Position numbers and translations under genes: made by a program. Shown here one piece after another: positions 34,321 through 44,754 of a stretch of 64,000 nt of DNA (the first letter of the stretch is position 1; each line of letters starts with the position of its first letter). The notes under the pieces were generated by a model, which did no database searches, was not told where the DNA came from, and worked only from the letters and a program-made list of their open reading frames with translations. This DNA is from Bradyrhizobium diazoefficiens USDA 110 (GTDB lineage: Bacteria > Pseudomonadota > Alphaproteobacteria > Rhizobiales > Xanthobacteraceae), in NCBI RefSeq assembly GCF_000011365.1, contig NC_004463.1, positions 5,876,001 through 5,940,000 on the forward strand. The letters run 5' to 3'.

Positions 34321-35115
34321 TTAAGGACCTTTGACCGCAGGCACCTTCACCGCGTCTAGAACCGCCACGGCAGCCTCGAAATCCCGCGCGCGGGCGGCCC
34401 GGCGTGCCGCGGCCTCCTCGTCCACGCCCCATTGGTCGGCGTTCCAGTCCTCGTCGACATGGGCGGCGGCCCAGACCTGGTCGGCCCCGCGCACGCCATG
34501 GGCCAGGGCCAGCGCCAGCAGGGCCGAGCCGGTCAGGGTCGTCACCACATGAAGCGCCGCGACCGACCAGGCATCCCCGGGCAGTGCCGCGCGGGCGGCC
34601 TCGACCGCCTCGTCCGGCTGCTTCACATGCATGATGCCCTCGGACAGGATGAAATGCGCGCCCAGCGTCTCCGCGGCCCAGAACAGCACGGGATCCCAAT
34701 GCGTGGCCTCGCGGGCCACGAGCGCCTCGGGATGGCCGGCGCGATAGAACAGCAGGTCGGACTCGAAATATTTCGCAAGGTCGTCGCTGACGAGCTCGAC
34801 GCGGTCGACCACGCCCTCGACCACGCTGTTGGCGATCCGCGTCAGCGGCATGGTCACGGGATCGATCGTCTCGCCCTGGGCCGCCCATTCGGCGGCGACC
34901 GCGTCGGCCAGCGCGCGCGAGGGGATCACGACCTGGCGGCCGGACGGCGTGCGGATCGGCCTGCCGTCGAGTGTGATGGCGAAGCCGCCTTCGGCCTCGG
35001 CGACGCCGGCCTCCTTGTAGAAGCGCTTGCGCTGCGGCGTGCGCGCGGACTGGCGGGCCGATTCCCGCGGATCGCGCGGAGACTGGCCCGCAGCTTCATC
35101 GAACAATTCACGCAT
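34321..35115 (-). CDS. ATP12-family F1-ATPase assembly chaperone
   Basis: This 264-residue protein matches the ATP12 family: RKRFYKEAGVAEAEGGFAIT, LDGRPIRTPSGRQVVIPSRA, the middle YFESDLLFYRAGHPEALVAR and EDWNADQWGVDEEA near the end. In mitochondria ATP12 chaperones the alpha subunit before F1 assembly, and alphaproteobacteria keep the gene. The first 25 residues are polar and probably disordered. No ATP synthase genes lie here. Confidence 0.92.
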   Translation of the reverse strand: MRELFDEAAGQSPRDPRESARQSARTPQRKRFYKEAGVAEAEGGFAITLDGRPIRTPSGRQVVIPSRALADAVAAEWAAQGETIDPVTMPLTRIANSVVEGVVDRVELVSDDLAKYFESDLLFYRAGHPEALVAREATHWDPVLFWAAETLGAHFILSEGIMHVKQPDEAVEAARAALPGDAWSVAALHVVTTLTGSALLALALAHGVRGADQVWAAAHVDEDWNADQWGVDEEAAARRAARARDFEAAVAVLDAVKVPAVKGP

Positions 35116-35191
35116 CTTGGGTTTTCGGTCTCCGCGGCTGGATGCTAGGCTTTTAAGCTAAGACCTGTGGCCGATAAAGCGAGCGGCGGGC

Positions 35192-35638
35192 ATGAGGGAA
35201 CTTACGGGCATTGTCGCCCTATATGCGGGACTTGGACTGGCCGCGGCGGAGGCAGGCTTTCGTAGCCCGGAATCGCTGGTTCGCAATGTCTACGCCCATT
35301 ACGGCCAGGGCGCGCCGGAACTGTCAAAAGGCCTGCCGCGGGATGGCGCCACCGCCCGGCAGTTCTTCGATTTCCCGCTGCGCAAGGCCTGGAGCACGCC
35401 GAGGGCCGAGCCCTATGATTTCCTGGTGCAGAGCCCGAGCTGGAAGCTCGGCCCGGTCGCGATCGCGGTGGCCCGCAGGCAATACGACAAGACCTATGTC
35501 GCGGCGAATTTCGACAATCACGGCCGCCGGGTGACGCTGAACTTCATCCTCGTCAACGGACCCGAGGGCTGGCTGATCACCGATGTCGAGAGCTCGCACG
35601 ACAGCTTGCGGATGTTTCTGGAGCAGTTTCGGAGTTGA
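35192..35638 (+). CDS. small exported protein, DUF3828-like
   Basis: This 148-residue protein has a hydrophobic start (GIVALYAGLGLAAAEAG) that may be a signal or anchor, then a mixed alpha/beta body: LVRNVYAHYGQGAP, FDFPLRKAW and the pair RRVTLNFILVNGPEGWLITD, typical of the NTF2/DUF3828 fold. The role is unknown. It is divergent from the ATP12 gene by 76 bases, where both promoters must lie. Confidence 0.7.
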   Translation: MRELTGIVALYAGLGLAAAEAGFRSPESLVRNVYAHYGQGAPELSKGLPRDGATARQFFDFPLRKAWSTPRAEPYDFLVQSPSWKLGPVAIAVARRQYDKTYVAANFDNHGRRVTLNFILVNGPEGWLITDVESSHDSLRMFLEQFRS

Positions 35639-35666
35639 GGGGGTAAGCCGCTCGCCAAACACCTGA

Positions 35667-35795
35667 TGTCGTCCTGGCGAAGGCCAGGACCCATACCGCG
35701 TGATCTATCGATCGCGAGAGGTCGGAATACCGAACGAGGAGTCTTCGCCAAACCCCTCCCTGGGGTAATGGGTCCTGGCTTTCGCCAGGACGACG
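35667..35795. repeat. GTCGTCCTGGCGAAGGCCAGGAC repeat
   Basis: The left hairpin GTCCTGGCGAAGGCCAGGAC and the right GTCCTGGCTTTCGCCAGGAC flank about 90 bases, and the outer arms GTCGTCC and GGACGAC also pair. It separates the convergent DUF3828 and pseudouridine synthase genes. One copy here. Confidence 0.85.
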
Positions 35796-35824
35796 TCGCG
35801 GAAACTCCCTCGCCTACGGATTCA

Positions 35825-37042
35825 CTATTCCTCAGGCGCGTTCTCGATCGGATCAAACCGGCTTGCATCGAGCCCGAGCAGATTCCACGACTGCTGCATG
35901 TGCGGCGGCAGCGGGGCGGTGGCGTCGATCACGCCGCCGCGCGGATGCGGAATGACGATGCGGCGCGCCAGCAGATGCAGCCGGTTTTGCAGGCCGCCCG
36001 GCAGCTGCCAGTTCTCGATGTTGAAATATTTGGGATCGCCGACGATGGGATGGCCGATATGCTCCATATGTGCGCGGAGCTGGTGGGTGCGGCCCGTCAC
36101 CGGCTTCAGCGACACCCAGGTCAGCTTGTTGCCGGCGGTCTCGACCACGGCGTAATAGGTCACCGCGTGGCTGGCGCCCTCATCGCCGTGCTGGGCGATA
36201 CGCATGATGGTGTCGTCCTCGCTCTCCTCTTTCGCGAGAAAGGTCGAGATGCGGCCCTGCTTCGGCTTCGGCAGCCCCGGCACCAGCGCCCAATAGACCT
36301 TTCGCGCCGACCGCGAGCGGAACGCGCCGGTCAGGTGCGAAGCAGCGAAACGGGTCTTCGCGATCAGGAGGCAGCCCGACGTGTCCTTGTCAATCCGGTG
36401 CACAAGCCGCGGCTTCTGCCCCTTGGAGTCGCGCATCACCTCCAGCATCTGGTCGATGTGCCGCGTCGTGCCGGAGCCGCCCTGCACCGCAAGCCCAAAC
36501 GGCTTGTTAAGCACGAGGACGTCGTCGTCCTCGTAGATCGTCATCTCCTTCAGCGCCTTGAGCGTCTTCTGCGCAGCCTCCGAGAGCTCGCCGACGGCCT
36601 TGGGCGCGTCGAGCTTCAGCGGCGGGATGCGGACGCTCTGCCCCTCCTCCAGCCGGTCCTTGCTGTCGACGCGCTTGCCGTCGACGCGGAGCTCACCTTT
36701 GCGGACGACGCGCTGGATGTGGGAGAACGACAGGCCGGGAAAGCGCGCCTCGAGGAAGCGATCGACCCGCATGTTGTTCTCGTCGGCGGTCACGGTGACG
36801 GTCTGCACCTTGGTCGGCAGCAGCGCCTCGACCGGCTTTTCGGGCGCAGGCCTTTCCTGTGCAGCAGCCTTGGGCGGCCGCCGCTCGGCGCGCTCGCCCG
36901 CAAAGCGCGGCGGCTTCGTCCCCGGCTTGCCACCCGGCCGCGGTCCCGCTTTCTTTGCGGTGCGCGCCTTGAACGGACGCGAATCGTTGCGCTCGTCACG
37001 CGAACGGGGCTTTGGATTCATTCTCTTGATGCGGCGGCTCAT
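35825..37042 (-). CDS. rluC: RluC-like 23S rRNA pseudouridine synthase
   Basis: This 405-residue protein has a basic disordered N-terminus (1-85), an S4 RNA-binding domain at 91-145 (MRVDRFLEARFPGL..., GELRVDGKRVD) and a synthase domain with catalytic Asp218 in HRIDKDTSG and the later TGRTHQLRAHM. It isomerises uridines of large-subunit rRNA. The long Arg/Lys/Pro N-terminal extension is beyond the usual about 320 residues and may help RNA binding. RluC versus RluD is not certain. Confidence 0.92.
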   Translation of the reverse strand: MSRRIKRMNPKPRSRDERNDSRPFKARTAKKAGPRPGGKPGTKPPRFAGERAERRPPKAAAQERPAPEKPVEALLPTKVQTVTVTADENNMRVDRFLEARFPGLSFSHIQRVVRKGELRVDGKRVDSKDRLEEGQSVRIPPLKLDAPKAVGELSEAAQKTLKALKEMTIYEDDDVLVLNKPFGLAVQGGSGTTRHIDQMLEVMRDSKGQKPRLVHRIDKDTSGCLLIAKTRFAASHLTGAFRSRSARKVYWALVPGLPKPKQGRISTFLAKEESEDDTIMRIAQHGDEGASHAVTYYAVVETAGNKLTWVSLKPVTGRTHQLRAHMEHIGHPIVGDPKYFNIENWQLPGGLQNRLHLLARRIVIPHPRGGVIDATAPLPPHMQQSWNLLGLDASRFDPIENAPEE

Positions 37043-37094
37043 GGCTGCCTGCGTACCCTAAAAGCCGGCTCCCGTCACGGCGAAATGGCCGTTT

Positions 37095-38428
37095 CTAGCG
37101 CGAGCCGCCCCGCTCCTTCCGCAGCTTGGCCCAGTAATCCAGCCGCTTCCGGATCTCCCGCTCGAAACCGCGCTCGGGCGGATCGTAGAAGGTCTGGCGG
37201 CCCAGGGCTTCCGGGAAATAATCCTGGCCGGAGAAGGCGTCGGGGGCGTCGTGGTCGTATTCGTAGGCTGCGCCGTAGCCTTCCGACTTCATCAGCTTGG
37301 TCGGGGAATTGAGGATGTGCTTTGGCGGCAGCAGCGAGCCGGCCTGCTTTGCGGTCTGCATGGCGGCCCCGAAGGCGGTGTAGACCGCGTTCGATTTCGG
37401 CGCAGTGGCGAGATAGACCACCGCTTGCGCGATGGCGAGCTCGCCTTCGGGATGGCCGAGGAAGTCGAAGGCGTCCTTGGCGGCATTGGCGATGACGAGC
37501 GCCTGCGGATCGGCAAGCCCGATGTCCTCGACCGCCATGCGCACGACGCGGCGGGCCAGGAACAGCGGGTCCTCGCCGGCATCGAGCATGCGCGCGAGAT
37601 AATACAGCGCCGCGTCGGGATCGGAGCCGCGCACCGACTTATGCAGCGCCGAGATCAGGTTGTAATGGCCATCGGCCGACTTGTCATAGATCGGGGCGCG
37701 GCGCTGCAGGATGTCCTGCAACTGCGCGGCATTGAAAATCTCGTCAGCCCGTGCAGAGCGCCAAACCTCTTCGGCAAGCGTCAGCGAGGCCCTTCCATCG
37801 CCGTCGGCCATGCGCACCAGCACCGCGCGTGCTTCCGCATCGAGCGGCAGCTTCTTGCCCTCGACCTCCTCGGCGTGCGCAAACAGCTTCTCGATCGCGG
37901 CAGCATCGAGCGAGCGAAACACCAGCACGCGCGCGCGCGACAGAAGCGCCGCGTTGAGCTCGAAGGACGGATTCTCGGTGGTGGCGCCGACCATCACCAC
38001 CGTGCCGTCTTCCATCACGGGCAGAAACGAATCCTGCTGGGCGCGGTTGAAGCGGTGCACCTCGTCGACGAACAGCAGCGTGCCCTTGCCCATCTCGCGG
38101 CGGGCACGCGCTGCGTCGAATGCCTTCTTCAAATCGGCGACGCCGGAGAACACGGCGGAGATCTGCTCGAAATGCAGGTCGGTCGCGTCCGCCAGCAGCC
38201 GCGCCACCGTGGTCTTGCCGGTGCCGGGCGGGCCCCAGAACACCAGCGAGCCGAGCGTGCGCGTCTCCAGCATGCGCGTCAGCGCGCCGTCGGGGCCGAG
38301 GATGTGATCCTGGCCGACGACCTCCGACAACGCGCGCGGGCGCAGCCGGTCCGGCAGCGGATGCGGAGCCTCGTGATCGAGCCCCGCCGCGGCAAAGAGA
38401 GTTGGCGTCTCCTGTGGTCGCTTCGGAC

Positions 38429-38432
<4 letters not shown>
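37095..38432 (-). CDS. rarA: replication-associated recombination protein A (RarA/MgsA)
   Basis: This 445-residue AAA ATPase has Walker A GPPGTGKTT at 67-75, Walker B LLFVDEVHRF, sensor ATTENPSFELN and the family C-terminal part (LDAGEDPLFLARRVVRMAVE, LPPKHILNSPTKLMK). It acts at stalled replication forks. Its ATG shares ATGA with the stop of the Deg protease gene upstream, so translation may be coupled. Any loss of translation through the interrupted protease gene could also affect this gene. Confidence 0.95.
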
Positions 38433-39835
<1,403 letters not shown>

Positions 39836-40148
39836 TCCTACCTCTTGGAAAAGACGCCGGAATATAGGCGCGTTCGCCCCCCAATAGAAGGGCGCGGGAT
39901 GGCAATATTCACCCCCCTTCCGGCGCCCGCCGCATACCGGCCCGGTGTGCGAAATGGCAATTTGCCCGGCGCTACGGATTGGCATGATACGCGTCATCTT
40001 GCATGGTGATGCAAGGCGGATTCGGTTGCGGCGAATTTGCATCAGTGGGAACCACGCAACCGGACGCAGCGTCGCGGGGCAGTCATCGATCCTTCCTAGG
40101 CTCTCCGTTCGCGACTTGGGGAAGTTCGTCAAACGATGGAGGCGTAAC
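39836..40148. promoter_or_regulatory. divergent intergenic region between deg and porin genes
   Basis: This 313-base gap has no gene. It contains a perfect 6-base-arm dyad TTGCATGGTGATGCAA at 39999-40014 and GGAGGCG just before the porin start. I saw no convincing Pho-box pair (CTGTCAT-type). Promoters for both flanking genes must lie here. Confidence 0.5.
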
Positions 40149-41780
40149 GTGAGCAGGACAAGAATTGCAGCCACGGCGATTGGTCTCGCCGGCGTGCTGG
40201 CGGCATCGCAAGCCCAGGCCCAATCGGCCAGCAACAGCGAACAGGAGATCGCACTCCTGAAGCAGCAGCTGAAGATGCTCGAGCAGAAGCTCGACAAGCT
40301 CCAGAGCCAGACCGCAGCGAACACCGCAGCGACGGCGAAAGCCAAAGCCGAGGCGAAGGCCGAAGCCAAGGCCGAAGCGCGCTCGGAGGCGAAAGCGGTC
40401 GTCGCCAATGCCAATGCGGCGATCCCGCTCAAGGGCCCGGCGCCGGCTTCCGGCGTCGTCGTGACGATGCCGAACAACCGGCCGACCATCTGCACGGCCG
40501 ACGGAGCGAACTGCGTCGCGATCACGAGCCGCGTGCACTGGGATGTCGGCGGCTACGATTATCGTCCCAATACGGCAGGCACCGTGCCGCAGAAACTCGA
40601 CAGCGGCGAGAACGTCCGTCGCGCACGCATCGGCGTCGTCGGCAAGTTCCTCGAAGACTGGAATTTTGCCCTGATCTACGACTTCGGCGGTTCGGCTGAC
40701 GGCTTCGGCGGCACGGGGGCCGCCGGCGCTACTCCTGTCGGCTTCCTGCCCGGCGGTGGCACATCCGGCATCGAGAACGCGTATGTGAGCTACACCGGGC
40801 TGAAGCCTTTTGGCGGCAAGATGGCGATCGAGGCCGGCATCATGGACCTTGCCTGGACCCTCGATGAGTCCTCGAGCTCCAACGACATTCCCTTCATGGA
40901 GCGCGCCTCGGTCGGCGTGATCGCGCAAAATATCGCCGCCGGCGATTTCCGTTCTGCCGTCGGCGCCCGCTGGTACAACGACGTGTTCTGGGCCGGCGCG
41001 TACGTGACGGGTCCGACCACGGGTGCGATTCACTCAGCGTCGAGCGTCTCACCTCCGGGCACCAGCGAGCAGTACGGCGCGACGGCCCGCGTTGCGGGCC
41101 AGCTCGTCAGCGGCAAGGATTATTCGCTGCATCTCGGCGGCGACGCACAGTGGCTGATTCAGCCGCCGCGCAATCTGGTCGCCAACACGCAGACGCTCAC
41201 GCTCAGCGACCGGCCTGAGCTGCGAATTGACCCTACGACACTGATCTCGACCGGTGCGATTGCCAATGTCGCGGGCGCGCAGGTTTATGGTGTCGAAGCC
41301 GCCGCGACCTATGGATCGCTGTTCCTCCAGGGCGAATACTACTGGTTCAACATCGATCGCAACGCGAACACCAGCGTGCCGTTAATCGGAGCGCCAAGCC
41401 TGAAATTCCAGGGCGGCTACGCGGAAGCGGCCTACGTCTTGACCGGGGAATCGCGCAAGTACAATCCAGCGAACGCCTCCTATGGCGGCGTGAAGCCCGA
41501 TCATCCGTTCTCGCTCGATGGCGGTGGCTGGGGCGCCTGGGAGATCGCCGGCCGCTATTCCACTATGGATCTGAATAATCAGCTCGCGACTGCCGCCGGC
41601 ATCGCCGGCGGACGCCAGACGGTCTACACGCTCGCGCTCAACTGGTACGTCAACGGCAATGTCCGCTTCATGCTGGACTACCTGCATGGCACGGTGTCGA
41701 AGCAAGCCTCGCCGGTCTCGACCGCCGACGTCGGCTCGAAGTTCGACGCGGTCGCGATGCGCACGCAGTTTGCGTTCTGA
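40149..41780 (+). CDS. phosphate-selective OprO/OprP-type outer-membrane porin
   Basis: This 543-residue protein begins with a signal peptide (RIAATAIGLAGVLAASQAQA), a coiled coil (QEIALLKQQLKMLEQKLDKL), an Ala/Lys/Glu repeat (AKAEAKAEAKAEARSEAKA) and then a beta-barrel with alternating aromatic strands ending in Phe (RTQFAF). The barrel belongs to the OprO/OprP class, which lets phosphate and other anions through the outer membrane. The start is GTG 40149, with GGAGGCG at the right distance; longer frames upstream have no such site. Confidence 0.88.
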   Translation: MSRTRIAATAIGLAGVLAASQAQAQSASNSEQEIALLKQQLKMLEQKLDKLQSQTAANTAATAKAKAEAKAEAKAEARSEAKAVVANANAAIPLKGPAPASGVVVTMPNNRPTICTADGANCVAITSRVHWDVGGYDYRPNTAGTVPQKLDSGENVRRARIGVVGKFLEDWNFALIYDFGGSADGFGGTGAAGATPVGFLPGGGTSGIENAYVSYTGLKPFGGKMAIEAGIMDLAWTLDESSSSNDIPFMERASVGVIAQNIAAGDFRSAVGARWYNDVFWAGAYVTGPTTGAIHSASSVSPPGTSEQYGATARVAGQLVSGKDYSLHLGGDAQWLIQPPRNLVANTQTLTLSDRPELRIDPTTLISTGAIANVAGAQVYGVEAAATYGSLFLQGEYYWFNIDRNANTSVPLIGAPSLKFQGGYAEAAYVLTGESRKYNPANASYGGVKPDHPFSLDGGGWGAWEIAGRYSTMDLNNQLATAAGIAGGRQTVYTLALNWYVNGNVRFMLDYLHGTVSKQASPVSTADVGSKFDAVAMRTQFAF

Positions 41781-41789
41781 CGCAATCTT

Positions 41790-41819
41790 GTCCGGGAGCG
41801 GCGCAGTCCGCTCCCGGAC
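41790..41819. terminator. hairpin between convergent porin and hxlR-type genes
   Basis: Perfect 12-base stem GTCCGGGAGCGG and CCGCTCCCGGAC with a 6-base loop. There is no T-run on either side, but its place 9 bases after one stop and 2 before the other suggests a shared terminator. Confidence 0.65.
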
Positions 41820-41821
41820 AT

Positions 41822-42208
41822 TCACGCTGCTCGCTTCGGCTTCTTGACCGGTTCCGCCGCCTCGGGCGCCGGCGCGCAGGACAGCCGTTGCTGATGGCTC
41901 TCGCCCCACGCCTTCAGGATGTCGATCACGGGCCTGAGGCTCTCGCCGAGTTCGGAGAGGCAATACTCCACCCGCGGCGGCACCTCGGCATAGACCTTGC
42001 GGATGACGAGCTTGTCCTCCTCCAGCGCGCGAAGCTGTTTTGTCAGCATGCGCTGGGTGATGCCGGGCATCCGGCGCCGCAGTTCGCCGAAGCGCTGGGT
42101 GCCGTCCTGAAGGTGGTAGAGGATCACGCCCTTCCACTTGCCGTCGATCAGGTCCAGCGTCGCCTCGACCGAGCAGCCGGGACGCCGGGTAAAATCTCGC
42201 CGCTTCAT
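41822..42208 (-). CDS. HxlR-family transcriptional regulator
   Basis: This 128-residue protein is a typical HxlR winged helix: Cys12 in RRPGCSVEATL, LIDGKWKGVILYHLQDGTQR, RFGELRRRMPGITQRMLTKQ (recognition helix), PPRVEYCLSELGESLRP. The conserved early Cys is the redox switch in relatives such as QorR and HypR. It is divergent from the alcohol dehydrogenase gene at 42342, so it most likely controls that gene and itself, releasing DNA when Cys12 is oxidised or alkylated. ATG 42208 was chosen over an upstream TTG. Confidence 0.9.
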   Translation of the reverse strand: MKRRDFTRRPGCSVEATLDLIDGKWKGVILYHLQDGTQRFGELRRRMPGITQRMLTKQLRALEEDKLVIRKVYAEVPPRVEYCLSELGESLRPVIDILKAWGESHQQRLSCAPAPEAAEPVKKPKRAA

Positions 42209-42221
42209 GCGTGTTTTCCCA

Positions 42222-42243
42222 ATAGTATCCAAACAGGGACTAT
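42222..42243. promoter_or_regulatory. candidate HxlR operator
   Basis: ATAGTATCC (42222-42230), AAACA, GGGACTAT (42236-42243) form an imperfect dyad, 13 bases upstream of the regulator's ATG and about 100 before the dehydrogenase gene. The size and A-T-rich half-sites fit HxlR operators. Confidence 0.45.
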
Positions 42244-42341
42244 ATCCCCGAATTTACAGTACTTGCCAAACCGGGGCCAGCGGGACAGTTAGCAGGCCGG
42301 GCGCACGTCACAAGCTGCGCGCTATCTGATGGAGACAAGCC

Positions 42342-43355
42342 ATGAAGGCCGTTGGCTACAAGAAATCGCTTCCGATCGAGGATCAGGACGCGCTGTTCGA
42401 TTTCGAGACCGCAAAGCCCGAGCCCAAGGGGCGCGACATACGCGTCGCCGTGAAGGCGATCTCGGCCAATCCGGTCGACTACAAGGTGCGCAAGCGCGCC
42501 GTTCCGCCCGAGGGCGAGACGAAGATCTTGGGTTATGACGCAGCCGGCGTGGTCGACGCCGTCGGGCCCGAGGTCACGCTGTTCAAGCCGGGCGACGAGG
42601 TGTTTTACGCGGGCTCGATCCTGCGCCAGGGCACCAATGCGGAATTCCACCTGGTCGACGAACGCATCGTCGGCAACAAGCCGAAGCGCCTGTCGTTCGC
42701 GCAGGCCGCCGCCCTCCCCCTCACCTCCATCACCGCGTGGGAATTGCTGTTCGACCGCCTCGGCGCGGTACCGGGCAAGAGCGTCGATCCGCGCACGCTG
42801 CTGATCACGGGCGGCGCCGGCGGCGTCGGTTCGATCCTGATCCAGCTCGCCCGCCGCCTCACGGGCCTCACGGTGCTCGCGACGGCGACGCGGCCGGAAT
42901 CGCAAGAGTGGTGTCTCGATCTCGGCGCGCATGCGGTGATCGACCATGGCAAGCCGATGAAGGAGCAGATCGAGAAGCTCAAGCTGCCGCCGGTGGCGCT
43001 GGTGGCGAGCCTCACCTTCACCGATCAGCACTACAAGGCGATCGCCGAGTTCATGGCGCCGCAAGGCCGGTTCGGCCTGATCGACGATCCGCCCGAGTTC
43101 ACCATGAGCACGTTCAAGGGCAAGGCGATCTCGGTGCACTGGGAATCGATGTTCACGCGTTCCTCGTTCCAGACGCCTGACATGATCGCGCAGCATCATC
43201 TGCTCAATGACGTCGCCGACCTCATCGACAAGGGCGTGTTGCGCACCACGCTCGACCAGACCTTCGGCACGATCAACGCGGCCAACCTCAAGCGCGCGCA
43301 CGCGCTGCTCGAGAGCGGCAAGTCGCGCGGCAAGATCGTGCTGGAGGGGTGGTAG
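42342..43355 (+). CDS. zinc-type alcohol dehydrogenase/quinone oxidoreductase
   Basis: This 337-residue MDR-superfamily protein has a GroES-like N-terminal domain (AVKAISANPVDYKVRKRAVP, VLDEVFYAG region) and a Rossmann domain with LLITGGAGGVGSILIQLARR near 155. The Cys and His ligands of zinc-dependent members are not obvious, so it is probably a zinc-free NADPH quinone or enone reductase. The divergent HxlR regulator supports a role in quinone or electrophile stress. It starts MKAVGYKKSLPI. Confidence 0.9.
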   Translation: MKAVGYKKSLPIEDQDALFDFETAKPEPKGRDIRVAVKAISANPVDYKVRKRAVPPEGETKILGYDAAGVVDAVGPEVTLFKPGDEVFYAGSILRQGTNAEFHLVDERIVGNKPKRLSFAQAAALPLTSITAWELLFDRLGAVPGKSVDPRTLLITGGAGGVGSILIQLARRLTGLTVLATATRPESQEWCLDLGAHAVIDHGKPMKEQIEKLKLPPVALVASLTFTDQHYKAIAEFMAPQGRFGLIDDPPEFTMSTFKGKAISVHWESMFTRSSFQTPDMIAQHHLLNDVADLIDKGVLRTTLDQTFGTINAANLKRAHALLESGKSRGKIVLEGW

Positions 43356-43375
43356 GCGAGCACAGCGCCGCTGCG

Positions 43376-43463
43376 TAGGGTGGGCAAAGGCGCGCTTGCG
43401 CCGTGCCCACCATCACGCAACGGGCGCAGAAAGGTGGTGGGCACTTCGCTTTGCCCACCCTAC
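43376..43463. repeat. GTAGGGTGGGCAAAG palindromic repeat, copy 3
   Basis: Ends GTAGGGTGGGCAAAG and CTTTGCCCACCCTAC are perfect 15-base inverted copies. The right end supplies the stop codon of the minus-strand DUF1330 gene. Confidence 0.88.
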
Positions 43464-43768
43464 GGCAGTTGCGCTCCTGGAGCGATGCCCTCGACGAACA
43501 TCAACCGCCGCTCCAGCGCCGTCTGTCGCAGCTTCAACGCCTCGGCATATTCCACTGAGGCGTACCATTCGCGCGCGCGGGCCATCGTGGGAAACTCCAC
43601 GATGATGATGGTCTTGGGCGGCGGGCCGCCCTCCACCACATCGGCGGCACCGCCGCGCGCGAGGTAGCGGCCGCCATATTGCGCGATAGTCTGCGCCGCA
43701 AGCGCGCGATAGGCTTCCATCATCGCCTGATCGCGCACCTCGACCTCGGAGATCACATAAGCCGGCAC
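43460..43768 (-). CDS. DUF1330-family protein
   Basis: This 102-residue dimeric alpha/beta-barrel protein starts at GTG 43768 (VPAYVISEVEVRDQAMMEAY). YGGRYLARGGAADVVEG and IIIVEFPTMARAREWYAS are the DUF1330 motifs. It starts 10 bases after the SDR gene's stop, with GAGG upstream, so both are in one operon. Its TAG stop lies inside a palindromic repeat. Function is unknown. Confidence 0.85.
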   Translation of the reverse strand: MPAYVISEVEVRDQAMMEAYRALAAQTIAQYGGRYLARGGAADVVEGGPPPKTIIIVEFPTMARAREWYASVEYAEALKLRQTALERRLMFVEGIAPGAQLP

Positions 43769-43778
43769 GTGCGCAGCC

Positions 43779-44567
43779 TCAGGCAATCGTGTTGACGATA
43801 CCACCCTCGGCCCGCAGCGCCGCGCCATTGGTCGCGGACGCTTCCTTCGACGCAACATAGACCACCATATTGGCGATCTCGTCGACGCTGGCGAAGCGCT
43901 GGATCAGCGAACTCGGGCGATGCTGCTTGACGAAATTGGCGACGGCCTCATCCACCGACTGACCGTTTTGCTTCGCGAGATCCCTCACGAAGGTCTCGAC
44001 ACCCTCCGACATGGTCGGGCCCGGCAGCACGGAATTGACGGTGACGCCGGTGCCGCGGGTGAGCTGCGCCAGACCGCGCGCGACCGAGAGCTGGGCGGTC
44101 TTGCTCACGCCGTAGTGAATCATCTCGACGGGAATGTTGAGGCCGGATTCCGAGGAGATGAAGACGATGCGGCCCCAGTTGCGCTTGAGCATGCCCTTCA
44201 GATATTCGCGCGACAGCCGCACACCGCTCATGACGTTGACCTCGAAGAAGCGGCTCCAGTCCTCGTCCGGAATATCGAAAAAGTCCTTCGGCTCGAAGAT
44301 CCCGGCATTGTTGATGAGGATGTCGACCTCGGGCAGCGCGGACACAAGCGCCTTGCAGCCCGCCGCCGTCGAGACGTCGGCGGCGATGCCGCGCACCTTG
44401 CCTCCCGCCGCTTCCAGCTTGCGCACGGCGGCGTCGACCTTGTCCTGGCCGCGCCCGTTGATCACGACGCTCGCACCGGAGGCGGCGAGACCTCTGGCAA
44501 TGGCGTGGCCGATGCCAGCGGTCGAGCCGGTCACCAGTGCAGTTTTTCCGGAAAGGTCGATATTCAT
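43779..44567 (-). CDS. short-chain dehydrogenase/reductase
   Basis: This 262-residue SDR has cofactor motif TGSTAGIGHA near residue 14, NNAGIFEP near 90, catalytic Ser in ISSESGLN and Tyr/Lys in HYGVSKTAQ. The cofactor is probably NADP, as an Arg (NGRGQDK) follows the second strand. It should reduce a ketone or aldehyde, or oxidise an alcohol. It is coupled to the DUF1330 gene and divergent from the Bug-type gene; the substrate is unknown. Confidence 0.9.
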   Translation of the reverse strand: MNIDLSGKTALVTGSTAGIGHAIARGLAASGASVVINGRGQDKVDAAVRKLEAAGGKVRGIAADVSTAAGCKALVSALPEVDILINNAGIFEPKDFFDIPDEDWSRFFEVNVMSGVRLSREYLKGMLKRNWGRIVFISSESGLNIPVEMIHYGVSKTAQLSVARGLAQLTRGTGVTVNSVLPGPTMSEGVETFVRDLAKQNGQSVDEAVANFVKQHRPSSLIQRFASVDEIANMVVYVASKEASATNGAALRAEGGIVNTIA

Positions 44568-44754
44568 GTAGTATCTCCATCAGATCGATGATGGGAATAT
44601 CGGACGCGGCGGATCGGGCCGCAATCGGCGCTCACCAATCAGTGAGACGCAGAGCACTTTTCCTGCGACAACGTAGACACCCCACCTGAACCGCGGCTGG
44701 AACGATTATTGCTAAGCAGCACGGCGTCTCATGTGAACACGGAAGAACTATGCG

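Noticed and set aside
39840..40525. Upstream extension of the Deg signal-peptide frame through the porin start region
   Set aside because: No ribosome site upstream, and it runs antisense to a well-supported porin gene; ATG 39835 has a strong site.
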